Below, piece by piece: positions 50,965-58,271 of a stretch of DNA of 64,000 bases. Position 1 is the first letter of the stretch, and every line of letters starts with the position of its first letter. This DNA comes from CALECP01 sp964389925. Lineage in GTDB: Bacteria; Chloroflexota; Anaerolineae; Promineifilales; Promineifilaceae. The stretch is taken from the NCBI GenBank assembly GCA_964389925.1, contig CAYMGE010000023.1, positions 1 through 64,000 on the forward strand, in the 5' to 3' direction. The notes under the pieces were generated by a model that had not been told where the DNA came from, searched no databases, and saw only the letters and a program-made list of their open reading frames with translations. Made by a program: the position numbers and the translations under genes.

Positions 50965-52113
50965 ATGCTTCCAATTGAGTTTGTTATCGCATTGGCAGGT
51001 GCTGGGCTTATCGCCTTTCTATTTGCAATCGACTGGTCACACTTGATCAGAGAGACCCCACCCCAGCTAACAAAATTTCAAAGAATCGTTTGTTTTGCCT
51101 TTGCTTTGGGCTGCTTTATGGTCGTTGGTTTCAACCTAATTGACCGGGCGCAAGATGGAGATGATGATACGCAGACATCTGCTCCAGCTACTGCTACTTT
51201 GCCAGCCGAGGTCTTTCCCCTCCCGTCACCCTCACAAACATTGATACCAACCCTGCCAGCGGACGTGGTTGTGCCAACATCGACACCAACGCTAGAGACA
51301 CGACGTATTGCCGACAAAGATGGCATGGTGCAGTTGCTTGTCCCAGAGGGCGTTTTCCGCATGGGCAGCACAGAGGATGAAATAACAGCTGCCTGTGAAC
51401 AGTTTGAAGAAATTTATCCTGATAGAAGTTGTGATCGTGATTGGTTTTCATATGAAACACCCGCCCACAATGTCTTTTTGAGCAGTTTCTGGATTGACGA
51501 AACGGAAGTGACAAATGCACAGTACCGTCTCTGTGTTGAGGCAGGCAATTGCACCCTCCCTGACCCGCTAACATATTACAACGATGACACTTATACCAAT
51601 CATCCCGTCGGTCACGTCAACTGGCATCAGGCAACAGCGTACTGTGAATGGGCTGGGCGTGCGTTGCCGACCGAAGCACAATGGGAAAAAGCGGCACGCG
51701 GCACAGAACACCTGCTCTATCCATGGGGCGACCAGTTCGATGGCACAAAGGTAAACTACTGTGATTCGAATTGCACAAACTCTTGGGCAGATAAGATGAC
51801 GAGTGATGGTTATGAGAGAACCGCCCCTGTTGGAAGTTTTCCTGAGGGAGCCAGCCCTTATGGTGCGCTCGATATGGGAGGCAATGTTTGGGAATGGGTT
51901 GCCGATTGGTACGATAGCGACTATTATCAGACCCAAACGACACTCGCTGAGAATCCAACTGGACCAGATAATGGACAGTATAAGGTGCTGCGTGGGGGCG
52001 CGTGGGACAGCTACATTTACGACGTTCGTGCCGCCTACCGCGGCGACTTCGCGCCGTCCTACAGTTACTACTTCGTTGGGGTCCGGTGCGTCCAGGCTGT
52101 ACAGACTCCCTAA
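50965..52113 (+). CDS. Formylglycine-generating-enzyme (FGE/SUMF1-fold) protein, DGR-target-like
   Basis: 382 aa. One N-terminal membrane helix (FVIALAGAGLIAFLFAI) and possibly a second (RIVCFAFALGCFMVVGF), a Pro/Thr-rich linker, then an FGE/C-type-lectin fold from about residue 115: VPEGVFRMGSTEDE, ISSFWIDETEVTNAQY-like, HPVGHVNWHQATAYCEWAGRALPTEAQWEKAARG, GNVWEWVADWYDSDYY, RGGAW..VRAAYR..VGVRCV. The catalytic Cys pair of true FGE is not evident, so a binding role is likely. AAAGGAG lies 9 nt before the ATG. The last 120 bases have sharply different codon use and match a DGR variable region. Confidence 0.87.
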   Translation: MLPIEFVIALAGAGLIAFLFAIDWSHLIRETPPQLTKFQRIVCFAFALGCFMVVGFNLIDRAQDGDDDTQTSAPATATLPAEVFPLPSPSQTLIPTLPADVVVPTSTPTLETRRIADKDGMVQLLVPEGVFRMGSTEDEITAACEQFEEIYPDRSCDRDWFSYETPAHNVFLSSFWIDETEVTNAQYRLCVEAGNCTLPDPLTYYNDDTYTNHPVGHVNWHQATAYCEWAGRALPTEAQWEKAARGTEHLLYPWGDQFDGTKVNYCDSNCTNSWADKMTSDGYERTAPVGSFPEGASPYGALDMGGNVWEWVADWYDSDYYQTQTTLAENPTGPDNGQYKVLRGGAWDSYIYDVRAAYRGDFAPSYSYYFVGVRCVQAVQTP

Positions 52114-52163
52114 TTCTGTTTGCTGTCTTTCTGAATGCTGTTCTTCTGAATGGGGTTTCCCCA
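51991..52163 (+). other. Candidate DGR variable region and downstream hairpin
   Basis: From 51991 the codons encode RGGAW, then DSYIYD, VRAA, Y, R, GDF, APS, YSYYF, VGVRCV. Fifteen codons at lectin-fold ligand positions are GAC, AGC, TAC, ATT, GGC, TTC or AGT, nearly all NNC, as expected if templated from AAC codons by adenine mutagenesis. The invariant codons between them are GC-rich and unlike the earlier part of the gene. After the stop are two copies of TTCTGAATG and a hairpin TGGGG-TTT-CCCCA (52151-52163), the position of an IMH and downstream cruciform. No reverse transcriptase or template repeat is in the window. Confidence 0.6.
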
Positions 52164-52195
52164 ACAGTTCCAATGATTCCCTGCTCTCGCTTGTT

Positions 52196-53218
52196 ATGAC
52201 AGTTCACCACCCACACGACCATTTCTTCCGTGAAAGTTTTCGCAAATTACGAATCATTCGCGGTTTCCTGCGCGAGTATTTGCCTCCTACCCTATTGAAC
52301 CAAATCGATTTAGATACACTCATCTTAGAGGATGGCAGCTACATCGACGAAGAACTGCGAATGCACCAAACGGACATTCTCTATCGCGTGCAGATGATCG
52401 ATGGCAAATCGCTCTGGCTGTATCTCCTGTTCGATCACAAAAGCGCACCAGATCGCTGGGTCATTTTGCAACTACTGCGCTACATGGTCAAAATCTGGGA
52501 AGATAGCAAACCGAGACGCAAAACCGAATTTCTCAAACCGATACTGCCACTGGTTGTCTATCATGGCGAACAAAAATGGAAGCTGGCAACAGACATGCAC
52601 ACGTTATTCGATGAGTTGCCAGAACTCTTGCAGCCATACACCCCACAGTTCAACTACCAACTACACGACTTTTCCTACCGCTCAGATGTTGAAATCAAAG
52701 GTGAACTGTGGACGCGAGTGTGTTTGCTGACGCTGCGAACTATTTTTGACCCACGCCTGCATAACTTGTTGCCACACCTGATCGACCTCATCTTCCGTTT
52801 AAGTGAGCAAGAGACGGGACTGGATTACATCTACACAATTTTGTACTATTTAAGTGTGGCGACAGACCGCGTCGATAAAGAGACAATGAAGCAACTTTTG
52901 CTAGAGCAAGGCGAGCAAGGAGCGCGACAAATGGCAACTTTAGCACAACAGTGGATCGAAGAAGGCATTGAAAAGAGGGCTAGAGAGGAACGCGCCCGCC
53001 TCCGCATCATACTCATTCGTCTGTTGCGACGACATAGCCTCGTGACAGCGAGTGAACTGTTGGACTTGTCAATCGAGGAGGTGCAAGCGTTGCAAGCCGA
53101 AATCGATCAAGTCACTCACTTACTGGAAAATCACAACGTCGCTCAGGTAAGTCAACTAACAAATTTGTCCATTGAAACTATCTCACGTTTGCGCGACGAA
53201 TTAGCAAAAGATGGCTAA
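52196..53218 (+). CDS. Rpn-family recombination-promoting nuclease (Transposase_31/YhgA-like)
   Basis: 340 aa from the ATG at 52196, where the family start HHPHDHFFRESFRKLRIIRGFLREYLPP follows. The core holds DILYRVQMIDGKSLWLYLLFDHKSAPDRWVILQLLRYMVKIWED, with the PD-(D/E)XK-like D..FDHKS residues, and LKPILPLVVYHGEQKW. The C-terminal third is helical and charged, with two HTH-like repeats (LVTASELLDLSIEEVQAL; VAQVSQLTNLSIETISRL). It has a proposed role in DNA recombination. It follows the DGR-like variable region by 82 nt. Confidence 0.87.
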   Translation: MTVHHPHDHFFRESFRKLRIIRGFLREYLPPTLLNQIDLDTLILEDGSYIDEELRMHQTDILYRVQMIDGKSLWLYLLFDHKSAPDRWVILQLLRYMVKIWEDSKPRRKTEFLKPILPLVVYHGEQKWKLATDMHTLFDELPELLQPYTPQFNYQLHDFSYRSDVEIKGELWTRVCLLTLRTIFDPRLHNLLPHLIDLIFRLSEQETGLDYIYTILYYLSVATDRVDKETMKQLLLEQGEQGARQMATLAQQWIEEGIEKRAREERARLRIILIRLLRRHSLVTASELLDLSIEEVQALQAEIDQVTHLLENHNVAQVSQLTNLSIETISRLRDELAKDG

Positions 53219-53223
53219 CTGTA

Positions 53224-53244
53224 GGGTAGGCTGTTAGCCTGCCC
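53224..53244. repeat. Short palindromic hairpin
   Basis: GGGTAGGCT-GTT-AGCCTGCCC, eight pairs with one T-G, directly after the Rpn gene. It resembles the other short symmetric hairpins at gene ends here. The remaining 150 nt to the antitoxin start show only an AT-rich promoter-like stretch (CTAAAATTAGCTAACTTAGCTAA). Confidence 0.45.
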
Positions 53245-53401
53245 AAGTGACAATCTATCCTACATTACCTCATCTGGATTGGGGGAAAGTCTCACATGTT
53301 GCCACCTCAATGATGGCTTACCATCCATTGAACACTTTTACTTCTAAAGGTGTGCTAAAATTAGCTAACTTAGCTAAAGTCACTTTGAACTGAGGTCAAC
53401 A

Positions 53402-53707
53402 ATGCTTACACAACGACAATTTGCACGAAAGACAATTTCATCAACGGAAGCGAGCAATCGCTTTGGAACGATGCTTGCGGAAGTAGAGAAGGGGGAGAGC
53501 CTATTTGTCGTCACTCGCATGGGAAAGCCGCGAGGAGTGATGATTGGTATTGAGCAATTCCGTGAAATAATTGAGATGCTTGAATCAATAGATGAAGCAA
53601 ATGACAATGATTTCATGACTGGTTTGCTTGAGGCACAGAAAGACATTCAGGCAGGACGAACATTGACACTGGCAGAATTTGACGAGGTATTTGGTTTCAA
53701 TGGATGA
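53402..53707 (+). CDS. Antitoxin, Phd/YefM family
   Basis: 101 aa. The N-terminal DNA-binding fold shows ISSTEASNRFGTMLAEVEKGESLFVVTRMGKPRGVMIGIEQF, the Phd/YefM pattern. The C-terminal tail (DFMTGLLEAQKDIQAGRTLTLAEFDEVF) would wrap the toxin. It overlaps the toxin gene by 8 nt. It is expected to repress its own operon and neutralise the RelE-like toxin. Confidence 0.85.
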   Translation: MLTQRQFARKTISSTEASNRFGTMLAEVEKGESLFVVTRMGKPRGVMIGIEQFREIIEMLESIDEANDNDFMTGLLEAQKDIQAGRTLTLAEFDEVFGFNG

Positions 53708-53969
53708 ACAAACATCAGATTATACGTTTGTTATTGCCAAACGATTTGTCAAGGATTTCAGAAAGCTAACAAAAACAGATCAAAAGTGTGTACGCGAGTC
53801 GATGGACAAGATACTGCTGAACCCATTGGCAGGCCGTAAGGTGAAAAATGCGGAGATAGGTCAATATCGCTGGCGTGTTGGTAATTTACGTGTGCGTTAT
53901 GATGTCATTGAGTTTGAAATTCATCTCCTGCGTGTCATCAAGCGCGAGGATGTCTATCGTAAATTTTGA
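53700..53969 (+). CDS. RelE/ParE-superfamily toxin
   Basis: 89 aa from the ATG at 53700, inside the end of the antitoxin gene. The fold reads YTFVIAKRFVKDFRKLTKTDQKCVRESMDKILLNPL, then GQYRWRVGNLRVRYDVIEFEIHLLRVIKREDVYRKF, typical of RelE-type ribosome-dependent mRNA endonucleases with C-terminal basic and Tyr residues. ParE-type gyrase inhibitors share the fold, so the target is not certain. Confidence 0.85.
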   Translation: MDEQTSDYTFVIAKRFVKDFRKLTKTDQKCVRESMDKILLNPLAGRKVKNAEIGQYRWRVGNLRVRYDVIEFEIHLLRVIKREDVYRKF

Positions 53970-54034
53970 TGATTTCTAAATCTAACCACTCCCCTGATTG
54001 ATTTCCCCATATTTTTGCAAAATTAAATACGAAT

Positions 54035-54076
54035 ATGTTGCGTGACTGGCGCAACGTAATGATATTACGACAGTGA
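54035..54076 (+). CDS. Possible Arg-containing leader peptide of argD
   Basis: A 13-codon ORF, MLRDWRNVMILRQ, with Arg codons CGT, CGC and CGA, ending 54 nt before argD. A possible promoter (TTGATT at 53998, TTAAAT at 54023-54028) would start transcription close to its ATG. The stop region ACAGTGACA (54070-54078) can pair with TGTCGCTGT (54110-54118), which abuts the argD Shine-Dalgarno AGGAG (54119-54123). There is no terminator, so control would be translational if real. Confidence 0.35.
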   Translation: MLRDWRNVMILRQ

Positions 54077-54130
54077 CAATGATTGCTTGTCTCGTTTGAC
54101 ATGTGTGCCTGTCGCTGTAGGAGTAATTTG

Positions 54131-55306
54131 ATGATTATTGAAAACGAAAAACAGTTTATCGCCCCGACTTATACGCGCCCCGACATCGTGTTTACACATG
54201 GAGAAGGCGTGCATCTGTATGACAGTGATGGCAAAAAGTATCTCGACTTTTGTGCGGGGATCGCGGTCAACGCATTGGGGCATAGCGATCCAGATTGGGT
54301 CTCGGCCGTCAGCATCCAAGCTGGCAAATTAGCGCACGTCAGCAACCTGTATCACACAGCCCCCGCAGTTGAGTTGGCAGAACGCTTGGTCAATGCGTCC
54401 TTTGCGGACAAGGTTTACTTTGCCAATTCGGGCGCGGAGTCAAACGAGGGCGCGATCAAGTTTGCGCGTAAATATCAGCGGATGCACGGCCGCGAGAATA
54501 AGACGACGATTGTCGGGTTTAGCGGTGCGTTTCACGGTCGCACGATGGGGGCATTAGCTGTGACCCCGCGCGAGAAATATCAGAAGTATTTTCGGCCGCT
54601 CATGCCAAATGTGCGCGTCGGTCAATTTAATGACCTTGCTTCGGCCGAAGAAGTAATTGGCGCAGATACGGCCGCTGTCATCGTTGAACCCGTTCAAGGA
54701 GAAGGCGGGGTGCGACCTGCTAGAAAAGCATTTTTGCAGCGCGTTCGTGAGCTATGTGATGAACACAATGCGCTGCTAATTTTTGACGAGGTGCAGTGTG
54801 GCTTGGGGCGAACGGGCTATCTATTTGCGTATGAGGCGTTTGGCGTTTTGCCCGACATGCTGACGCTGGCGAAACCGTTGGCGGGTGGCTTGCCGATTGG
54901 AGCCGTCCTGATGACGGATGCAGTTGCCGCGACCATTCGCCCCGGCGACCATGCCAGCACGTTTGCAGGTGGCCCTCTCGTGACCCGCGCTGCACAAGTT
55001 GTGTTTGATAAAGTCAGCGATCAAACAATGCTGGCACATGTGCGCGATATGGCAGAGCATTTGCACGAGCAGCTTGAGAGTAAATTGCCATCAGATAAAG
55101 TCGTTGAAATTCGCGGGATGGGGCTGATGTTGGGGATCGAGATGACCGTTCCCGTTGCCCCAATGGTTCCACAGATGGCGGCGCAGGGATTGTTGACGGT
55201 TGGCGCGGGCGAGAAAGTGTTGCGGTTGGTTCCACCATTGATTATCGACAAGCAAAATGTAGAGCAAGCGACGGACATTATTACCAATGTCTTGGAGGCG
55301 ACGTGA
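54131..55306 (+). CDS. argD: Acetylornithine aminotransferase
   Basis: 391 aa from the ATG at 54131 (AGGAG 7 nt upstream). Class III aminotransferase: GVHLYDSDGKKYLDFCAGIAVNALGH, NSGAESNEGAIKFARKYQ, GFSGAFHGRTMGALAVT, LIFDEVQCGLGRTGYLFAYE, and the PLP Lys in LTLAKPLAGGLPIGAVL. It converts N-acetylglutamate semialdehyde to N-acetylornithine. Its stop overlaps the GTG of the next gene, an ArgA-like acetyltransferase, confirming the arginine context. Confidence 0.92.
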   Translation: MIIENEKQFIAPTYTRPDIVFTHGEGVHLYDSDGKKYLDFCAGIAVNALGHSDPDWVSAVSIQAGKLAHVSNLYHTAPAVELAERLVNASFADKVYFANSGAESNEGAIKFARKYQRMHGRENKTTIVGFSGAFHGRTMGALAVTPREKYQKYFRPLMPNVRVGQFNDLASAEEVIGADTAAVIVEPVQGEGGVRPARKAFLQRVRELCDEHNALLIFDEVQCGLGRTGYLFAYEAFGVLPDMLTLAKPLAGGLPIGAVLMTDAVAATIRPGDHASTFAGGPLVTRAAQVVFDKVSDQTMLAHVRDMAEHLHEQLESKLPSDKVVEIRGMGLMLGIEMTVPVAPMVPQMAAQGLLTVGAGEKVLRLVPPLIIDKQNVEQATDIITNVLEAT

Positions 55307-55821
55307 GTGAGCAAGCGATGATACGCGATGAACAGATTCTGATTCGGCATCCCGCCGCTGTCGAGATTCGGGCGGCGACATTAGATGATCTGCCAACTAT
55401 ATCTAATTTGGTTGCGCGATTTGTCGAGACAGGTGATTTGTTGCCGCGCCCCGACGAGTCGATTCGTCTCTCGATTGACAATTGGGTGGTTGGGCTGCTG
55501 GATGGCGAGATTGTGGGAATCGGCTCGTTGTTGGTGTATACGCCGATTTTGGCGGAAGTGCGGTCGTTGGCTGTTTTGGGGAAGGCGCAGGGGACGGGCA
55601 TCGGCCGAAAAATCGTCACCACCCTAATCGACATGAGCAAGTCCCGCCAAATCCCAACCCTCTTTGCCCTCACTCGTGCCGTGCGTTTCTTTGAAAAACT
55701 CGGCTTTACGATCACAGAGAAAGAGAATTTCCCTGAGAAAATATGGCACGCCTGTCGTCTCTGCCCAATTCAAGATAATTGTGATGAGATTGCCGTTGTT
55801 TTGCCATTGGAGATAGCATGA
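55303..55821 (+). CDS. ArgA-like N-acetylglutamate synthase (short GNAT form)
   Basis: 172 aa. The GTG start overlaps the argD stop (GTGA). The GNAT core is VEIRAATLDDLPTISNLVARF, AEVRSLAVLGKAQGTGIGRKIVTTL (acetyl-CoA loop GTGIGR), and FFEKLGFTITEKENFPEKIWHACRLCPIQDNCDEIAVVL. The FPEKIWHxCRxCPxxxxCDE ending is typical of short ArgA-type synthases. It would make N-acetylglutamate, the first arginine step. The downstream gene overlaps by 4 nt (ATGA). Confidence 0.83.
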   Translation: MSEQAMIRDEQILIRHPAAVEIRAATLDDLPTISNLVARFVETGDLLPRPDESIRLSIDNWVVGLLDGEIVGIGSLLVYTPILAEVRSLAVLGKAQGTGIGRKIVTTLIDMSKSRQIPTLFALTRAVRFFEKLGFTITEKENFPEKIWHACRLCPIQDNCDEIAVVLPLEIA

Positions 55822-56243
55822 TTATTCGCCCATTCGATAGCAAAGATACGGAAATCGTTGTCAACTTATGGACAGCGTGTGGATTGGTCAAACCTTGGAA
55901 TGATCCCCATCTCGACATCGAACGCAAGCGACGTGTCGCCCCTGAGCTTTTTCTCGTTGGCGAGGTAAATGATGAACTCGTTGCGACGGCGATGGGTGGT
56001 TATGAGGGGCATCGCGGCTGGGTTAACTATTTAGCTGTGAGACCTGACTTGCAAGGTGGTGGCTACGGCCGACAGATGATGCGTGTGCTGGAACGGTTGT
56101 TGATTGCACGCGGTTGTCCAAAGATCAATTTGCAAGTTCGCACGAGCAATAAAGAGGTGATCGCTTTTTATGAGGCGATTGGTTATAAGCAAGATGATGT
56201 CATCTCGATGGGCAAGCGGCTCATTGCCGATGAGTTTGACTGA
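55818..56243 (+). CDS. GNAT acetyltransferase, YpeA-like
   Basis: 141 aa. It overlaps the preceding gene as ATGA. Motifs are MIIRPFDSKDTEIVVNLWTACGLVKPWNDP, then GWVNYLAVRPDLQGGGYGRQMMRVLERLL (acetyl-CoA loop QGGGYG) and KINLQVRTSNKEVIAFYEAIGYKQDDVISMGKRL, closely resembling E. coli YpeA. The substrate is unknown. Third gene of the argD operon. Confidence 0.87.
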   Translation: MIIRPFDSKDTEIVVNLWTACGLVKPWNDPHLDIERKRRVAPELFLVGEVNDELVATAMGGYEGHRGWVNYLAVRPDLQGGGYGRQMMRVLERLLIARGCPKINLQVRTSNKEVIAFYEAIGYKQDDVISMGKRLIADEFD

Positions 56244-56251
56244 TGAAAATT

Positions 56252-56737
56252 GGGACGCGAATTTCGCGGATTACACGGATTGTTATAGGTATGTTTAGGA
56301 GAAAGCATGATGGTTAAGACTGACCTATTGTACCAAGAGGAGTCTGAGCGGATTATAGGCTGTTTATATAAGGTACATAACACATTAGGCTATGGCTTTT
56401 TAGAGAAAGTCTATGAGAATGCACTGGCAATAGAGTTACGTGTGGCGGGGTTCAAAGTTTATCAACAGCATCCTATCAATGTGAAATATCGTAATGCGAT
56501 TGTAGGAAAGTATTTTGCTGATCTTCTCGTTGATGGCAAAATCATTTTGGAGATAAAAGCGGGTAGAAAAATTGTCAACGCGCACCTTATTCAACTCACA
56601 AATTATCTCAAGGCAACGAATATCGAACTTGGGATAGTGTTGAACTTTGGCCCATCGGCCGAATTCAAGCGCCGCATCTACACTAACAAAAGATAAAATT
56701 CTGCGCCAATTCGCGTAATCTGCGTAATTCGCGTTCC
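56252..56737. repeat. 30-bp imperfect inverted repeats flanking the GxxExxY gene
   Basis: The sequence at 56252-56281 (GGGACGCGAATTTCGCG..) and the complement of 56708-56737 (GGAACGCGAATTACGCA..) agree at 25 of 30 positions. They enclose only the GxxExxY gene. Each arm itself contains repeated ACGCGAATT and GATTACnCG units. The layout suggests a small mobile cassette. Confidence 0.6.
56307..56696 (+). CDS. GxxExxY protein
   Basis: 129 aa. The name motif is GYGFLEKVYENAL (G..E..Y), after IIGCLYKVHNTL. Further on are YFADLLVDGKIILEIKAG, a PD-(D/E)XK-like D..EIK core, and HLIQLTNYLKATNIELGIVLNFG. The family is widespread, often in repeats-flanked positions; its biochemical function is not established, though a nuclease-like fold is probable. 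It lies between the argD operon and argG inside inverted repeats. Confidence 0.88.
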   Translation: MMVKTDLLYQEESERIIGCLYKVHNTLGYGFLEKVYENALAIELRVAGFKVYQQHPINVKYRNAIVGKYFADLLVDGKIILEIKAGRKIVNAHLIQLTNYLKATNIELGIVLNFGPSAEFKRRIYTNKR

Positions 56738-56759
56738 ATTTATAAAAACAAGAGGAAAA

Positions 56760-58025
56760 ATGTCAAAACAAGAAATTAAAAAAGTTGTACTCGCCTATTC
56801 AGGCGGTTTGGACACATCGGTAATTGTGCCATGGTTGAAGGAAAACTATGGCTGTGAGGTGATTTGCTTCTGTGCAAATTTAGGGCAGGGTGATTTTGAG
56901 CTTGAAGGTCTTGAGGAAAAAGGGATTGCTAGTGGCGCAAGCAAGGTGATTATCAAAGATTTGCGCGAGGAGTTCGCGGCCGATTTCCTTTTCCCCATGT
57001 TGCAATCAGGCGCGGTCTATGAGAAGCAATATCTGCTCGGCACGTCGATTGCTCGGCCGCTGATCGCCAAGCATTTGGTGATGGTCGCAGAGGAAGAGGG
57101 AGCCGAAGCCATCTCACATGGTGCAACGGGCAAGGGGAATGACCAAGTGCGCTTTGAGTTGACGGTCAAAGCGTTGAACCCAACACTCAAAGTCGTCGCG
57201 CCGTGGCGCGAGTGGGAGATTCGCAGCCGCGAAGACGCAATCGACTATGCTCAAAAACACAACGTCCCGATTACGCATACGAAAAAATCGATCTATAGTC
57301 GGGATGCCAACTTATGGCACATCTCGCATGAAGGCGGCATTTTGGAAGACCCTGCGCTTGAGCCAGAGGAGGTGATGTTTCAATTTTCTGTTTCGCCGGA
57401 AAATGCGCCAGACGAGGCGGAATATGTGAAGATCGACTTTGAAGATGGCGTGCCGAAAATGGTCAATGATGTGGCGTTGAGTCCTGCCAATCTGATTATG
57501 AAGTTGAACGAGATTGGGGCGCGGAATGCTATCGGCCGAATCGATCTCGTCGAAAATCGTCTCGTCGGCATGAAGTCACACGGCGTTTACGAAACACCGG
57601 GCGGCACACTGCTCTACGACGCACACCGCGAGCTTGAATCGCTGTGCCTCGACCGCGACACGCTGCATTTCAAGGAGATGATGGGCGTGCGTTATGCAGA
57701 ACTCGTCTACTTCGGCAAATGGTATCATGCCCTGCGCGAAGCAATGCAGTCCTTCATCGACACGACACAAGACGGCTTATCAGGTTGGGTCAAATTCAAA
57801 CTGTACAAGGGCAATGTCATTATCGCAGGTCGTTATAGTCCGAACAGTTTGTACCGCGAGGATTTTGCCACCTTTGGTCAGGAGGATGTGTATGACCAAA
57901 GCGATGCTGAAGGATTTATCAATCTGTTTGGCTTGCAGATGAAGGTGCGGGCGATGCAAGAAATTAGTGGTGGCGGCCGCACACGCTATGCGGCTCCTGA
58001 CTATTCGATGTTCAAACGCGACTAA
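56760..58025 (+). CDS. argG: Argininosuccinate synthase
   Basis: 421 aa. The ATP-binding N-terminus is KKVVLAYSGGLDTSVIVPWL, followed by ATGKGNDQVRFEL, WREWEIRSREDAIDYA and SIYSRDANLWHISHEGGILEDP. The end is GRYSPNSLYREDFATFG. It joins citrulline and aspartate using ATP, the penultimate arginine step. AGAGGAAA is 8 nt upstream of the ATG. A perfect hairpin and a terminator follow it. argH is not in the window. Confidence 0.95.
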   Translation: MSKQEIKKVVLAYSGGLDTSVIVPWLKENYGCEVICFCANLGQGDFELEGLEEKGIASGASKVIIKDLREEFAADFLFPMLQSGAVYEKQYLLGTSIARPLIAKHLVMVAEEEGAEAISHGATGKGNDQVRFELTVKALNPTLKVVAPWREWEIRSREDAIDYAQKHNVPITHTKKSIYSRDANLWHISHEGGILEDPALEPEEVMFQFSVSPENAPDEAEYVKIDFEDGVPKMVNDVALSPANLIMKLNEIGARNAIGRIDLVENRLVGMKSHGVYETPGGTLLYDAHRELESLCLDRDTLHFKEMMGVRYAELVYFGKWYHALREAMQSFIDTTQDGLSGWVKFKLYKGNVIIAGRYSPNSLYREDFATFGQEDVYDQSDAEGFINLFGLQMKVRAMQEISGGGRTRYAAPDYSMFKRD

Positions 58026-58038
58026 AACATAACTTAGT

Positions 58039-58069
58039 GAGGTTCCACCTTTTCAAAATGTGGAACCTC
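58039..58069. promoter_or_regulatory. 10-bp perfect hairpin after argG
   Basis: GAGGTTCCAC, an 11-nt loop, GTGGAACCTC, starting 14 nt after the argG stop and before the main terminator. It may protect the mRNA 3' end or be part of the termination region. Confidence 0.5.
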
Positions 58070-58082
58070 CTCTTCCGAAAGG

Positions 58083-58106
58083 CCTCGCACCCAGCGAGGT
58101 TTTTTC
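58083..58106 (+). terminator. argG terminator
   Basis: CCTCGC-ACCCA-GCGAGG followed by TTTTTTC. A strong Rho-independent terminator separating argG from the his leader. Confidence 0.88.
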
Positions 58107-58135
58107 TTGCCCACTATTCCCCCCTGTGTTATATT
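58107..58135 (+). promoter_or_regulatory. his leader promoter
   Basis: TTGCCC (58107-58112), 17 bp, TATATT (58130-58135; 5/6 match). A start 7-8 nt later falls on the leader-peptide ATG at 58143, so the leader would be leaderless, as inferred for argC. Confidence 0.6.
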
Positions 58136-58142
58136 TTGCGCC

Positions 58143-58196
58143 ATGTTAAACGCAGCCTATCACCTTCATCATCATAAGAGGAAGATTTTTGCCTGA
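58143..58196 (+). CDS. Histidine-rich leader peptide of the his operon
   Basis: A 17-codon ORF, MLNAAYHLHHHKRKIFA, with four His codons in a five-codon run broken by one Leu (CAC CTT CAT CAT CAT, 58161-58175). It precedes a strong terminator that ends just before hisG. Stalling at His codons when His-tRNA is scarce would favour read-through, as in enterobacterial his operons. No Shine-Dalgarno is visible. Confidence 0.75.
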   Translation: MLNAAYHLHHHKRKIFA

Positions 58197-58233
58197 ATGG
58201 TGCGTAATAATGCTGTATTTTTGAAAAAGTGGA

Positions 58234-58266
58234 CGCTCTTCTCAGGTTTTGAGAAGAGCGTTTTTT
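58234..58266 (+). terminator. his attenuator terminator
   Basis: CGCTCTTCTCA (58234-58244), loop GGTTT, TGAGAAGAGCG (58250-58260), then TTTTTT. The hisG ATG begins 5 nt after the T-run. The leader stretch AAGAGGAAGA (58176-58185), just after the His codons, can pair with parts of the 5' arm (CTCTT, TCTTC), a candidate though short antiterminator. Confidence 0.85.
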
Positions 58267-58271
58267 ATTTT

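Noticed and set aside
51803..52195. N-terminal extension of the Rpn-family gene through the FGE 3' end
   Set aside because: The first 131 codons overlap the FGE gene in another frame; family similarity starts at the ATG at 52196.
51568..52222. Two overlapping ~200-codon minus-strand frames
   Set aside because: They are antisense to the FGE-fold gene and start of the Rpn gene, and have no domain or ribosome site.
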